Shown here: positions 43,021-51,978 of the stretch, one piece after another
Layout of the letters: every line of letters begins with the position of its first letter
How positions within the stretch are numbered: the stretch's first letter is position 1
Assembly (NCBI GenBank): GCA_027314165.1
Contig: DAHVCH010000010.1
Coordinates: 1-64,000 of the forward strand
Direction: 5' to 3'
Origin: Thermoplasmata archaeon
GTDB lineage: Archaea; Thermoplasmatota; Thermoplasmata; Lutacidiplasmatales; UBA184
Length of the DNA stretch: 64,000 nucleotides
The notes under the pieces: model-generated
The model's input: the letters and a program-made list of their open reading frames with translations, nothing else
The model's database searches: none
Told to the model about the DNA's origin: nothing
Translations under genes and position numbers: made by a program

Positions 43021-43913
43021 AGGTCGCTTACTACCCTGGCTGCGTCGCGCAGGAGTCGGGCAAGGAGCTCGACATGGCCACGCGCGCCGTCGCGCCCCGC
43101 CTCGGGATCGAGCTCCAGGACTTCCCCAGCTTCTCTTGCTGCGGTAGCGGGTTCATCGACGAGTCGAACTACGCGCTGAACACCGCGCTGAACGCCAGGA
43201 ACCTGGCGATCGCGGAGAAGGCCGGGCTGGCGACGGTGATGACCGTCTGCTCCACCTGCCAGGGGATGCTGAAGCTCGCCCAACGGAACCTTGCGGAGAA
43301 CAAGGTCCTCCGGGCCCGGGCGGACAAGGTCCTCGCCCAGATCGGCATGGAGTACCGCGGCACCGTCGAGCCCAAGCACATGCTCCAGCTCATCGTCGAG
43401 GACCTCGGGGGCGCGGAAAAGCTCCGACCGCTCGTCAAGCGGCCGCTGAAGGGGCTGAAGGTGGGCGCCTTCTACGGCTGCCACATCCTCCGCCCTCACG
43501 ACACGATGAACTTCGAGGACCCGGAGGACCCGCACAGCTTCGAGGACGTGATCCGGGCGCTCGGGGCCGAGCCGGTCGACTATCGCGGCCGGGTCATGTG
43601 CTGCGGCTTCCCGATCCAGTTCGTTCGGCCCAAGACCGGCCAGAAGCTCGCGGGGAAGCAGATCCTGGACGCGAAGCGGAACGGCGCGAACGCCATGGCC
43701 ACCCCGTGTCCTCTCTGCCACATCTCGCTCGACACCTACCAGAAGGAAGCCGGCCGCGAGGTCGGCGACGACCTCCAGATGCCCGTCTTCCACTTCCCGC
43801 AGCTGGTGGGGCTCGCCCTGGGCATGGACCCCATCGCGCTGGGCGTGAAGCGCCACCTGGTCGACACCTCGAGCGCTCTCGCGAAGCTCGGGACCGTGGG
43901 CGTCCCGGCGTAG
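43017..43913 (+). CDS. sdhE: CCG-domain (SdhE/HdrB-like) subunit of a type-E succinate dehydrogenase
   Basis: 298 aa with two CCG domains: CVAQE, FSCCGSGF and CSTCQG in the first; GCHILRP, MCCGFPIQ and CPLCH in the second. Such HdrB-like subunits replace the transmembrane anchors in non-classical type-E succinate:quinone reductases of archaea and some bacteria, attaching peripherally. No hydrophobic anchor gene follows, so this complex appears to be A-B-E with a possible SdhF missing or elsewhere. Confidence 0.9.
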   Translation: MKVAYYPGCVAQESGKELDMATRAVAPRLGIELQDFPSFSCCGSGFIDESNYALNTALNARNLAIAEKAGLATVMTVCSTCQGMLKLAQRNLAENKVLRARADKVLAQIGMEYRGTVEPKHMLQLIVEDLGGAEKLRPLVKRPLKGLKVGAFYGCHILRPHDTMNFEDPEDPHSFEDVIRALGAEPVDYRGRVMCCGFPIQFVRPKTGQKLAGKQILDAKRNGANAMATPCPLCHISLDTYQKEAGREVGDDLQMPVFHFPQLVGLALGMDPIALGVKRHLVDTSSALAKLGTVGVPA

Positions 43914-43927
43914 GGCGAGGGCGCCGC

Positions 43928-45334
43928 GTGGCGGATCCTCGGCGGGCGCCCGTCCCCGAGAGCCCCCGGCTCCGTCGGCTCCTGCGCGACCTGGGTCGAG
44001 CGCCCAAGCGGGCCCCCGGTCGGTTCTGGCAGGAGATCGAGCGGAGAGGGACCCCGCTCGTCGAGCCGGTGGCCCGGAACGACCCGAGGGCGGTCGGGGG
44101 GTCCACCGACCCGGACCGGCTGGTCACGGACCACGACCATCTCGTGACGCTCCTGTTCCGGGGAAAGAGCGACGTCCGGACGGTGGAGGTGCAGTGCTCG
44201 TTCGGCAGCGAGTTTCCCACGCGGCTCGAACTCCTGCCCGGCACCGACGTGTGGTACCGCACCTGGCGACTGAGCGACCGGTTCCGCGGCTCGTACCGGT
44301 TCGTGGTGAACCTGCCCGAGGGTGGCCCGCTCTCGTACCCGTCCTGGATCGAGCGGACGCGCCGGTCGATCACGGACCCGTGGAACCCTCGGCGGTTCCT
44401 CGATCCCACGGACCCCGGAGACCCCGGGGGCCCGCACGGCTTCGCCTCCTCCGAGATCGTCATGCCCCGGGCCCCGGACCGCCCCTGGCTCCGCGAGGCG
44501 TTCACCGGTCGGGTCCAGGGCCGGCTGGTGGAGGAGCGCATCGAGAGCCGCGCCCTTCGGCGCCAGCTTCCGCGCCCGCGGTGGGAGAAGCGCAGGATCC
44601 CCGGTCGACACGACCGACGTCGGGTCTGGGTCTATCTTCCGGGCGGCGCAGGGGCAGGCCCTCGGGCCGTCGACCCCAGGAACCTGGTGGTCTTCCTCGA
44701 CGGTTTCGACTACGCTCACGTTCTCGCCGCCCCCGCGACCCTCGAGGCGCTCGCCCGGCGCGGGTCGATCGGACCCACCGCGGCCCTCTTCGTCGAGCAC
44801 GGGCCGAAGAACTACCGAGGGGTGGACCTCTGGTGGAACGAGCCTTTCGGGGAGTTCCTGGCCGACGAGCTCCTCTCCTGGGCCCGCGGCCGCTTCGGGT
44901 GGTCGAAGCTCTCCGCTCCCCGGACCGTGCTGGTCGGCGCGAGCCTGGGCGGTCAGACCGCGATGCTCTGGGCGCTGCGGCGCCCCGAGGTCTTCGGCGC
45001 GGTGCTCTCCCAATCCGGATCGTTCCAGAACGCCCCCGACCCTTTCCGGGAGGAGCCGAACTGGACCGCGCGCTGGGTCGCGGACCACCCTCGGGTGCCG
45101 ATCCGGGTCCACCTCGAGGTCGGACTACGGGAGACGGTGCTGCCCTTCGGAGCGACGCGGTACCCGACGATCCTGTCCTCGAACCGCCACTTGCGAGACG
45201 TGCTGCGGGCCAAGGGGTACCCGCTCAGCTACTCCGAGTTCGATGGGGGCCACGACGACGCGTGCTGGAGGCAGACGCTGGCGGAGGGGCTTCTCGCCCT
45301 TCTGGGGCGCCCCTCGGCGCGTCCGAAGCGCTGA
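43928..45334 (+). CDS. Enterochelin-esterase-like alpha/beta hydrolase
   Basis: 468 aa from GTG 43928, 14 bases after sdhE. The N-terminal domain (to about 200) looks like the immunoglobulin-like substrate domain of Fes proteins (HDHLVTLLFRG, VWYRTWRLSDRFRGSY). The hydrolase domain has the nucleophile elbow GASLGGQTAMLW, and the C-terminal FDGGHDDACWR provides the His. True Fes enzymes hydrolyse ferric-enterobactin. Here no siderophore genes are near, so an esterase of unknown substrate is the safer call. Likely cotranscribed with sdh. Confidence 0.75.
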   Translation: MADPRRAPVPESPRLRRLLRDLGRAPKRAPGRFWQEIERRGTPLVEPVARNDPRAVGGSTDPDRLVTDHDHLVTLLFRGKSDVRTVEVQCSFGSEFPTRLELLPGTDVWYRTWRLSDRFRGSYRFVVNLPEGGPLSYPSWIERTRRSITDPWNPRRFLDPTDPGDPGGPHGFASSEIVMPRAPDRPWLREAFTGRVQGRLVEERIESRALRRQLPRPRWEKRRIPGRHDRRRVWVYLPGGAGAGPRAVDPRNLVVFLDGFDYAHVLAAPATLEALARRGSIGPTAALFVEHGPKNYRGVDLWWNEPFGEFLADELLSWARGRFGWSKLSAPRTVLVGASLGGQTAMLWALRRPEVFGAVLSQSGSFQNAPDPFREEPNWTARWVADHPRVPIRVHLEVGLRETVLPFGATRYPTILSSNRHLRDVLRAKGYPLSYSEFDGGHDDACWRQTLAEGLLALLGRPSARPKR

Positions 45335-45344
45335 GGTCGAACGC

Positions 45345-45614
45345 CTACGGGCCCGCTTCCCGCGTCCCCGCGGGTCCGGGGAGCACCGCGGTGGCCCCTT
45401 TCGTGACGAAGTAGTGCAGACGGTCGCACTGTTTCTGGAAGTACCCGCTCCCCTCCTTCGCGAACTCCGATAGGAGCGCGGGGAGCTCCTCCTCCTTCGC
45501 CGAAGCGTCGAGGACGGGAGAGAACATGCAGGGGAAGACGACCACGAGCCGCTCGTCCATGACGAGGCGCTCGGTCTCGGGGGCGCCGCAGAAGGGACAG
45601 TTCAGCTTCGGCAT
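45345..45614 (-). CDS. Small zinc-binding protein, unknown
   Basis: 89 aa from ATG 45614. It begins KLNCPFCGAPETERLVMDE, with one CxxC pair and another Cys downstream (VFPCMF, QCDRLHYF). A small zinc-ribbon-like or thiol protein; no known family recalled. It converges on the esterase gene 10 bases beyond the latter's stop. Confidence 0.55.
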   Translation of the reverse strand: MPKLNCPFCGAPETERLVMDERLVVVFPCMFSPVLDASAKEEELPALLSEFAKEGSGYFQKQCDRLHYFVTKGATAVLPGPAGTREAGP

Positions 45615-45752
45615 GGGGGCTCCGACCCGGAAGAGGGACCGGGCTTCGACACGGCTCACCCGCCGGAGCTCAAAGGGTTCGCGCCCCTCGGGAGGCCCGT
45701 GCCGCCCCGTCCCGTCACGCCCTCGGGGGGCTCGCCGGAGGACGAGGACCCT

Positions 45753-45992
45753 TCAGACGAGGCTGCCCATCTCCCAGGCCCAGCCGGGGGCCGGGTCGTC
45801 GGGGCGGATGTCCACTCGCGGGGGCGCGTGGCCGGACCCGCCGCAGTAGGTGCAGGAGCGGGTGACCTCCTCCAGTACGCTCGCGCGCTCATCGTAACGC
45901 CATCGCCGCTCCACGCCCTCTCCCCGACAGATCGGGCAGGGTGAGGTCTCCTGCGCGGGGTTCGATGCGGGCGAGCGGCCCTTGCTCTCCAT
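45753..45992 (-). CDS. Small protein with two CxxCxGxG zinc motifs
   Basis: 79 aa. CPICRGEGVERRW and CTYCGGSGHAPP are DnaJ-type zinc-finger repeats separated by 27 residues, enough for one zinc site. The rest is unremarkable. A minus-strand TTAAATAC box at 46024-46031 precedes the ATG. A chaperone-like or RNA-binding zinc finger is possible; function unknown. Confidence 0.65.
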   Translation of the reverse strand: MESKGRSPASNPAQETSPCPICRGEGVERRWRYDERASVLEEVTRSCTYCGGSGHAPPRVDIRPDDPAPGWAWEMGSLV

Positions 45993-46133
45993 ACGTACTC
46001 CTACATACTACTTCCACGCGGGGGTATTTAACCGCAATTCTACAGTGGAACGTTATACGCCGTGAGGAGCGGGCTCTTCGACGGCCCTGGCCCTCCGGCG
46101 ACCGGCCCATGCGCAGCCGGTGCCGAGGGTTCC

Positions 46134-47684
46134 TCAGATCCCTTCCCAACGGAAGCTGCCGGGACGCTGAGAGAAGAGGACCCCTTGTTCGGAGAGCTGG
46201 AGCAAGTGCTCCTCGAGCTCCTCGCGGTCGGACCAGAGCCCTTTCGAGCGCAGATGCGCCCACAGGTCCGCGAGCGACATGTCCCCGCCCTCCATCAACA
46301 CCGCGCGCAGGACGAAGTAGCGCGCCTGCGATCTCCTCGACCGCAGGCGCCCGCCCCTCGAGAGGAGCTCGCGTGTCGCGCGGGAGCTCCCGAGCGCCGG
46401 GTCGGAGACCGCGGCCACCAACCTGTCGGCGATCGCAAGGAGGTCGTCCGGGAGGACCGCAGCGCGACCGACGAGCTTCGCCCGTCCGGTCCCGGCTTGG
46501 ACGAGATGGTCGCGGAGCCCCCGGGCGTGGAGCAGGACGCCATCGAGGTCGGATCGCGGGAGCCCCAGCTGGGTCGGCAGGTCGGTGAGCGCCTCGCGCA
46601 CCTTCCCCAGGGCGAGGTCGAGGCACCGGTGGAGCTCCTCCGTCTCGGGCAGCTGCGGCTCGTGGAAGTGCGCCCGGACGAGATGGTCCGCCCACTCCCC
46701 CGCCGCCTCCTCGGGGACCCGGGTCATGGCGAGCTCCTGCCATCGGTCCGCCGGCTCCATGAGCGGGACGTGCGGGTCGAACAGCACCCGGTAGAGGTCG
46801 TCGCCGTCGGCCCCTCCGTAGAGGAGGTGCGAGGACTCGAAGCCGCTCCCCTTGCTCTTCACCCGGTCCCACGCGCGGGAGCCAAGGGTGTCGATCACCA
46901 CGGAGTAGGGCGCCGAGTAGGAGGGGCCGAGCGACCCCCGCGACCCTCGCGCTCCACGGCCCTTCCCTCGGGCCAGTCGGACCTGCCAGGGGGGAAGCAG
47001 CGCACGCAGCGGCGCCACCGCCGGCGAGAGCACCCCGGAGGGAACCCCCCAGCTGCCCATCACGACGTCCAGCCCTGGGGGACGTCCGTGAAACGGAGGC
47101 GCCCCGACAAAGGGCAGTAGCAGGAGCGGCGCGAGTCCCGGGTCGAGGCCCGTCGCGTCGGAGAAGCCCCGCACCGCCTCTTCCGCTTCGCGCGCGGAGA
47201 GGGTGGGCGGGGGGAAGAACTCGGACTCCGCGACCCGCTCGGGGCTCTCCGCCCAGAGGACGTCCTCGGAGAGCAGCCCGCGCTTCTCGTCCTTCCAGAC
47301 CACCACCCGTCGGCGGGGCCGGGGGACCCGGTAGCATCGGCCTTCGTGGGGCCGTTCCTCCGGGTCCTCGAGGACGATCCAGGGGCCCTCGACCGGTCGG
47401 GCCGGGAGAGGGTAGGCCCGGAACGTCGCTCGGCGGCCGACGGCGCGGAAGAGCCCGGGGGGCGCGGGCGCCTCCCGCAGGACCGCGACGAGGTCGGAAG
47501 GGACCCTCTGACCCAACGGGGTCTGCCGGTAGCTGTGGAGCCAGGAGGTCCACCTCTCCCGCAGTTCGCGCTCGTACGGCAGGTAGGTCGACCCCAGCTC
47601 CAGCAGGCTCGGGGGGTCTCCCGGGAGGACCGGGGCCCAGCCTTGCAGTCGGGGCCTCGTGAGCCCGCTCGGAAGCGCGGCCAC
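46134..47684 (-). CDS. Unknown protein; possibly a degenerate MCM-like AAA+ with a winged-helix C-terminus
   Basis: 516 aa from GTG 47684, two bases after the sat stop. No family is certain. The order recalls an MCM: a helix LSAREAEEAVRGF (about 162-174), a hydrophobic LAPLLLLPFVG (184-194), a strand then the P-loop position GSWGVPSGVLS (210-220) without Lys, a basic GKGRGARGSRG (240-250), DDLYRVLFDPHVPLMEPADRW (295-315), EWADHLVRAHF (330-340) and a final winged helix (SLADLWAHLRSKGL, then HLLQLSEQGVLFSQRPGSFR; 470-512). The conserved Walker A Lys and Walker B are missing, so it should not hydrolyse ATP. Coupling to sat argues for a role there, or merely for readthrough. Confidence 0.45.
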   Translation of the reverse strand: MAALPSGLTRPRLQGWAPVLPGDPPSLLELGSTYLPYERELRERWTSWLHSYRQTPLGQRVPSDLVAVLREAPAPPGLFRAVGRRATFRAYPLPARPVEGPWIVLEDPEERPHEGRCYRVPRPRRRVVVWKDEKRGLLSEDVLWAESPERVAESEFFPPPTLSAREAEEAVRGFSDATGLDPGLAPLLLLPFVGAPPFHGRPPGLDVVMGSWGVPSGVLSPAVAPLRALLPPWQVRLARGKGRGARGSRGSLGPSYSAPYSVVIDTLGSRAWDRVKSKGSGFESSHLLYGGADGDDLYRVLFDPHVPLMEPADRWQELAMTRVPEEAAGEWADHLVRAHFHEPQLPETEELHRCLDLALGKVREALTDLPTQLGLPRSDLDGVLLHARGLRDHLVQAGTGRAKLVGRAAVLPDDLLAIADRLVAAVSDPALGSSRATRELLSRGGRLRSRRSQARYFVLRAVLMEGGDMSLADLWAHLRSKGLWSDREELEEHLLQLSEQGVLFSQRPGSFRWEGI

Positions 47685-47686
47685 GG

Positions 47687-48832
47687 TCAGGCCACGAACG
47701 GGGCGGGGAACCGGAGGATCGCGTCGGCGACCTCCGGGCGCATCACCTCGGGCCGGGGGCGCTCCCCCCTCAGGATCTGCTCCCGGACCTCGGTTCCCTT
47801 GAACGTGACCCGCGCGGAGGCGGGGTGCGGGCAGGTCTTCTCGGTGGAGATCCCCATGCACTTCGTGCACCAGAAGGTGTTGGTGTAGAAGAGCGGGGTC
47901 ACTCCGAGGTCGTCGTACTCCCCGAAGATCGCCCAGGAGTCGTAGGGCCCGTAGAAGTTCCCGACCCCCGCCGCGTCGCGCCCGACGATGAAGTGGGTGC
48001 AGCCGTAGTTCCTTCGCACGAGGGCGTGGTAGAGCGCCTCCCGGGGCCCGGCGTAGCGCATGAAGGTCCGGAAGTAGGAGAAGAAGACCCGCTCGGGCGG
48101 GAAGTAGTTCTCCACCAGAGCGTCGTACGCGGAGGCGATGACCTCGTCCTTGAAGTCGCCGCTCTTCTTTTCGCCGATGAGCGGGTGGACGAACAGCCCA
48201 TCCGTGAGCTCGAGCGCGTGCCGCTGCAGGTACTCGTGCCCGACGTGCGGCGCGTTCCGGGTCTGGAACCCGACGACCTTCTTCCACCTCCTTCGGGCGA
48301 ACTCGGCCCGGACGGCTTCCGGGGAGAGCGAGCGAGAGGCGTACGGGTCGGCCGGAGCCTTCTCGAGCCGGAAGCTTCCCCCGACCATCTCCGTTCCCAG
48401 CGTGTCGAGCCGCCGGACCCCCGGGTGCTCCCTCGAGGTGGTACGGTAGACGCCGCTGGCGCAGGCCTCCTTGTCCCACGAGAAGATCTCCTCGACCTTC
48501 AGCACGGCCGAGGCCTCGGTCCCAGCGACCCCCAGGAGGATCTCGTCGCCCTCCCTCCATCCGGCTTCCCGCCCTCCTACGTCCTGGAGCGGGAAGTTCA
48601 CCGGCAGTGGCCAGGGCTTGTCGTTCTCAAGCCGTCCTTCCTTGACCACACGGTCGTGGTCGTTGCGGACCAGGAACCCGTGAAGCGGGGCGTACACCCC
48701 TGTGGCCAGGTTGACGCCTTCCTGGAAGAGGAGAGGGCTCACCGCGGTGACGCCACGGGTGGCCGGAGCTTGGGGGGGGGTCGCAGCTTGGCGGTGGCTG
48801 GGGTTGTGGCTCATGGAGTACCGGGCCACCAT
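47687..48832 (-). CDS. sat: Sulfate adenylyltransferase
   Basis: 381 aa. QTRNAPHVGHEYLQ (the HxGH-like ATP-binding motif) and GRDAAGVGNFYGPYD are diagnostic. The enzyme forms adenylyl sulfate from sulfate and ATP, the entry step to sulfate assimilation or dissimilation; no aprAB or kinase is nearby. The first 30 residues are a basic Pro-rich extension; ATG 48814 is an alternative start. Confidence 0.92.
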   Translation of the reverse strand: MVARYSMSHNPSHRQAATPPQAPATRGVTAVSPLLFQEGVNLATGVYAPLHGFLVRNDHDRVVKEGRLENDKPWPLPVNFPLQDVGGREAGWREGDEILLGVAGTEASAVLKVEEIFSWDKEACASGVYRTTSREHPGVRRLDTLGTEMVGGSFRLEKAPADPYASRSLSPEAVRAEFARRRWKKVVGFQTRNAPHVGHEYLQRHALELTDGLFVHPLIGEKKSGDFKDEVIASAYDALVENYFPPERVFFSYFRTFMRYAGPREALYHALVRRNYGCTHFIVGRDAAGVGNFYGPYDSWAIFGEYDDLGVTPLFYTNTFWCTKCMGISTEKTCPHPASARVTFKGTEVREQILRGERPRPEVMRPEVADAILRFPAPFVA

Positions 48833-48917
48833 CCCGAAGGGGATATTCGGCCTTTTCGCACGGCGGAGCCCTCCGCCAGGTGAGGGTCTGGCCGCCTGCC
48901 GAGGGCCGGAGGGCGGG

Positions 48918-49136
48918 TCAGTCGATGTACCCCAGCGCCTTCAGGCGGTCCTTCACCCGGGCCTCGTCGCGAGCCGAGAGCGGCTCGCCGTCCTGAGCCG
49001 CGGCTTCGGTCAGGCGGGCCAGCACGAAGGCCACGAAGTCGTCGACGGAGGCGAACCCCGTGCCCTTGATCCGCGCCTGGATACGGTCCCGGAGCTCCCT
49101 GGGGATCTGGACCGGGACGGTGGTGGGCTCCGGCAT
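48918..49136 (-). CDS. Small ribbon-helix-helix-type protein
   Basis: 72 aa: VPVQIPRELRDRIQARIKGT, then FASVDDFVAFVLARLTE and the C-terminal ARVKDRLKALGYID. The beta-strand plus two-helix layout of CopG/RHH DNA-binding domains is clear. A DNA-binding or protein-pairing role is likely; target unknown. It lies on the same strand between sat and tfb, 19 bases downstream of the tfb stop. Confidence 0.65.
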   Translation of the reverse strand: MPEPTTVPVQIPRELRDRIQARIKGTGFASVDDFVAFVLARLTEAAAQDGEPLSARDEARVKDRLKALGYID

Positions 49137-49155
49137 GGGGACCCTTTCGAGGGCC

Positions 49156-50082
49156 CTATTCCTTGCTGCCTATAATGCGTCCCAGACGCCGGAACGCGTG
49201 GCGGAGCGTGACGTCGGTCACCTGCGCCACCCGGGCCACGTCGCTCTGACGTCGCGGCTCGCCGCACTCGACGGACGCGAGGTACAACGCGGCCCCCGCG
49301 AGCCCGTTCGGAGAGACTCCGCAGGCGTCCGGATGGTCGCCGATCCCGTCCAGGATGTTGAGGGCCTTGCCCAGGGTCTGGGAGGAGAGCTTCAGCTCGG
49401 TGGAGAACCGCCGGACGTAGGTCGCGAGCCCGACCGGGGGGAGGTCGAGGTTGAGGCCGCGTCTCAGCGCCATGTAGGCGCGTCCGAACTCGGCACGGGT
49501 GATGCTTGACGCCTCGGAGATCTCGCTCCAGGTGCGAGGCAGGGAATAGCGCCGGCACGCGGCGTAGACCGAGGCGGCGGCCGCGGCGGCGGCGGAGCGC
49601 CCGCGGAAGAGCCGGGCCTCGCCCCCCTTCGCCAGGACCAGCAGCGCGGCGTCCTGCACCAGCGGGGGCAGGCTCAGGCTCGTCGACAGGCGACGGACGA
49701 TCTCCTCGCCCTTGAGGCTCATCCCCGGACGGGCGTGGATCCGGGCGGAGCCTTCCCGCGCGCGGCGGCGCAGCAGGCGGAACTCCCGCTGGGTGGCGGC
49801 GGGCAGCCGGTTCCCCTGGGCGTCGCGGTTGCCGGGGAAGACGGTGTCCGCGCGCCTCTTGGGAGAGAAGGGCGCCTGCGAGGGCCCGTGTCCCTGCGGG
49901 GTCTTGGCGACGGTCCCGTCGCGGGTGAAGGTGGGGCCCATGTCGAGGACCGTGGCCTCGAGAACGAGTCCGCAATGGGGACAGACGAGCTCCCCCGTGC
50001 GTCCCTCGCGAACGGCGCGCGGGTGTCCGCACCCCGGGCAGGTCCCCCCATTAGGGCCTGCAGAAGCGGTAGGGGCCGACAT
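49156..50082 (-). CDS. tfb: Transcription initiation factor TFB
   Basis: 308 aa. The zinc ribbon (CPGCGHPRAVREGRTGELVC and PHCG), the B-reader/linker region and two cyclin repeats (LFRGRSAAAAAAASVYAACR, then LAGAALYLASVECGEPRRQ and VAQVTDVTLRHAFRRL) are present. TFB binds the BRE next to the TATA box and recruits RNA polymerase. Sequence is diverged from standard TFBs in the first cyclin repeat and may be one of several paralogues. Confidence 0.92.
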   Translation of the reverse strand: MSAPTASAGPNGGTCPGCGHPRAVREGRTGELVCPHCGLVLEATVLDMGPTFTRDGTVAKTPQGHGPSQAPFSPKRRADTVFPGNRDAQGNRLPAATQREFRLLRRRAREGSARIHARPGMSLKGEEIVRRLSTSLSLPPLVQDAALLVLAKGGEARLFRGRSAAAAAAASVYAACRRYSLPRTWSEISEASSITRAEFGRAYMALRRGLNLDLPPVGLATYVRRFSTELKLSSQTLGKALNILDGIGDHPDACGVSPNGLAGAALYLASVECGEPRRQSDVARVAQVTDVTLRHAFRRLGRIIGSKE

Positions 50083-50560
50083 GGGGGATCGGGGCGCGAG
50101 CTCCTCGTTCGCCCTACCCCTGAACCGGCGATTCAGGTAGTTAGCTTTTGTTCCATTATCGAAGGTGACGCATGCCACGGTGGGTCCGGGGGTTCCGTGG
50201 CCCGTGGAGCGGGGAAACCGTTCCCCTGGCAAGCACCGCTGACGGCGCCCTGGGGCGGTCCGGAGGACAGATCTCACCCCTGAGAGGGAGGGGGGAGGGG
50301 AGGGGAGCGGAAGGGCGGGGAGGGGTGCGGTAGGGCGGGGATGGGGGGGGGCACCCCCCGGCAAGGGTCCCGTCGGCTCCGGTCGGTCGCTTGGGGATAG
50401 GATTTGGGAAGGGATCGGACCTCGTTGCAGGGGGAGGAACAGGAACCGTTGGCGCCCGGGCCAAGGGGTAGGCCCGGTTCCAGGGCGCTCTTGCGCGCCT
50501 CGATACGCCCGGGACCCGCTTTCCCCCCGCGCGCGCGGAGGGTCCGCGCTCCTGGGGGGG
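50083..50560. other. Intergenic region with a G-rich block
   Basis: 478 bases without a convincing gene. Bases 50281-50360 are a G-rich, almost C-free stretch on the plus strand with repeated GGGG tracts, including two similar 20-base units (GCGGAAGGGCGGGGAGGGGT and GCGGTAGGGCGGGGATGGGG). It may fold as G-quadruplexes. An AAAAGC element on the minus strand near 50145 is a weak tfb promoter candidate. Confidence 0.5.
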
Positions 50561-51514
50561 CTACTCCCACTCGATGGTGGCGGGGGGCTTGTCGGTCACG
50601 TCGTAGAGCACGCGCGTGACCTTGCCCGAGAGCTCCCGCGTGATCCGCTCGGAGATGCGACGGAGGATCTCGGTGGGCACCGCGAGCGAGGTCGCCGTCA
50701 TCGCATCGATGGACTCCACGATCCGGACCGAGACCGCGTCGCCGTACGTCCGAGCATCCCCGATCACCCCGACCGTGCGGACGGGGAGCAAGCTCGCGAA
50801 GTACTGCCACGGGCGCGGGATCTTCCCCTCGCTCACGGCACGCTCGACCTCCTCCTCGACGACGGCACATGCGACGCGCGTGGTCTCCGTGCGCTCGGGA
50901 GTGACCTCTCCCACGACCCGGACGGCGAGGCCGGGGCCGGGGAAGGGCTGCCGCTCGGGCTGGGGGACGTGGAGGTGCCTGGCGAGCGCCCGCACCTCGT
51001 CCTTGTAGAGGTCGCGTAGCGGCTCGACGACCTTGAGGTGCATGTCCGGGGGGAGTCCGCCCACGTTGTGGTGCGTCTTGATCGTGTCCCTCAAGCTCCC
51101 GCCGCTCTCGATCCAGTCGGGCGCGATGGTCCCCTGCACGAGGTAGTCGGCCTGGAGCGCCTTCGCTTCCTCCTCGAAGACCCGGACGAAGGTCTCCCCG
51201 ACGATCTTGCGCTTCCGTTCGGGGTCGGCGACCCCCTTGAGCGCGGAGAAGAACCGCGGGGCGGCCGGGACCACCCGGTGCTTCACGCCCGCTCCGGAGA
51301 GGACCTCTTCGGTCCGCTCGATCTCCCCCTTGCGGAGCAACCCGTTATCGACGAAGAGCGCGGTGGCCCGGTCGCCGATCGCCTGGGCCACGACGACCGC
51401 GGCGACCGTGCTGTCGATCCCGCCGGAGGCGGCCACGATCGCCCGCTTCGGCTCGGGGATCTGGGACCGGACCTTCGGGACGGCCTCCTCGAGGAATCGC
51501 TTCGGGTCGTTCAC
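50561..51514 (-). CDS. guaAB: GMP synthase, ATP pyrophosphatase subunit
   Basis: 317 aa. The ATP pyrophosphatase P-loop AASGGIDSTVAAVVV is near residue 28; KTHHNVGG and RQPFPGPGLAVRV complete the synthase domain, and the C-terminus ends ATIEWE. Archaea usually split GMP synthase into a glutaminase and this synthetase subunit; the glutaminase gene is not nearby. It converts XMP to GMP. A minus-strand TTTATGGG at 51536-51543 gives a nearly leaderless transcript. Confidence 0.95.
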   Translation of the reverse strand: MNDPKRFLEEAVPKVRSQIPEPKRAIVAASGGIDSTVAAVVVAQAIGDRATALFVDNGLLRKGEIERTEEVLSGAGVKHRVVPAAPRFFSALKGVADPERKRKIVGETFVRVFEEEAKALQADYLVQGTIAPDWIESGGSLRDTIKTHHNVGGLPPDMHLKVVEPLRDLYKDEVRALARHLHVPQPERQPFPGPGLAVRVVGEVTPERTETTRVACAVVEEEVERAVSEGKIPRPWQYFASLLPVRTVGVIGDARTYGDAVSVRIVESIDAMTATSLAVPTEILRRISERITRELSGKVTRVLYDVTDKPPATIEWE

Positions 51515-51606
51515 GCGCCGCCCCAGGGGCGTGGACCCATAAACGTGCGGGAGCGGCGCCCTCGCCTTTTTGGGTCGGGGCCCCGTGCGCCCCGCAGTAG
51601 GTGGTC

Positions 51607-51978
51607 ATGGCGCCAAAGATGAGGCCGACGAGCGTGGCCGTGGTGGTGAAGGACCGGAAGAAGGCGCTGAAGTGGTACACGCGCGCGCTCGAGCTCAAGG
51701 TGCTCGAGGACCACGGGCACTGGGTGGTGGTGGGGTCCAAGCGCTCGGGGATGGCGCTCCATCTCTGCCAGCCGTCGGACTACGATCCCCACGCCAAGCT
51801 CGAGAAGGGCAACACGGGGATCATGTTCCGGACCGGTCGGGGCATGACGCGGACCTACCAGCGGATGAAGAAGAACGGCGTGAAGTTCACCCACCCCCCC
51901 GAGAAGGTCGAGTGGGGCTGGTACTGCACCTTCCAGGACCCCGACGGCAACGAGTTCTGGCTCACCCCTGAGGGGTGA
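51607..51978 (+). CDS. Glyoxalase/VOC-superfamily protein
   Basis: 123 aa from ATG 51607. VAVVVKDRKKALKWYTRALE opens the VOC fold and FQDPDGNEFWLTPEG closes it with the typical Glu ligand. Vicinal-oxygen-chelate proteins include glyoxalase I, dioxygenases and resistance proteins; the substrate is not assigned. The stop overlaps the next start (GTGA). Confidence 0.85.
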   Translation: MAPKMRPTSVAVVVKDRKKALKWYTRALELKVLEDHGHWVVVGSKRSGMALHLCQPSDYDPHAKLEKGNTGIMFRTGRGMTRTYQRMKKNGVKFTHPPEKVEWGWYCTFQDPDGNEFWLTPEG

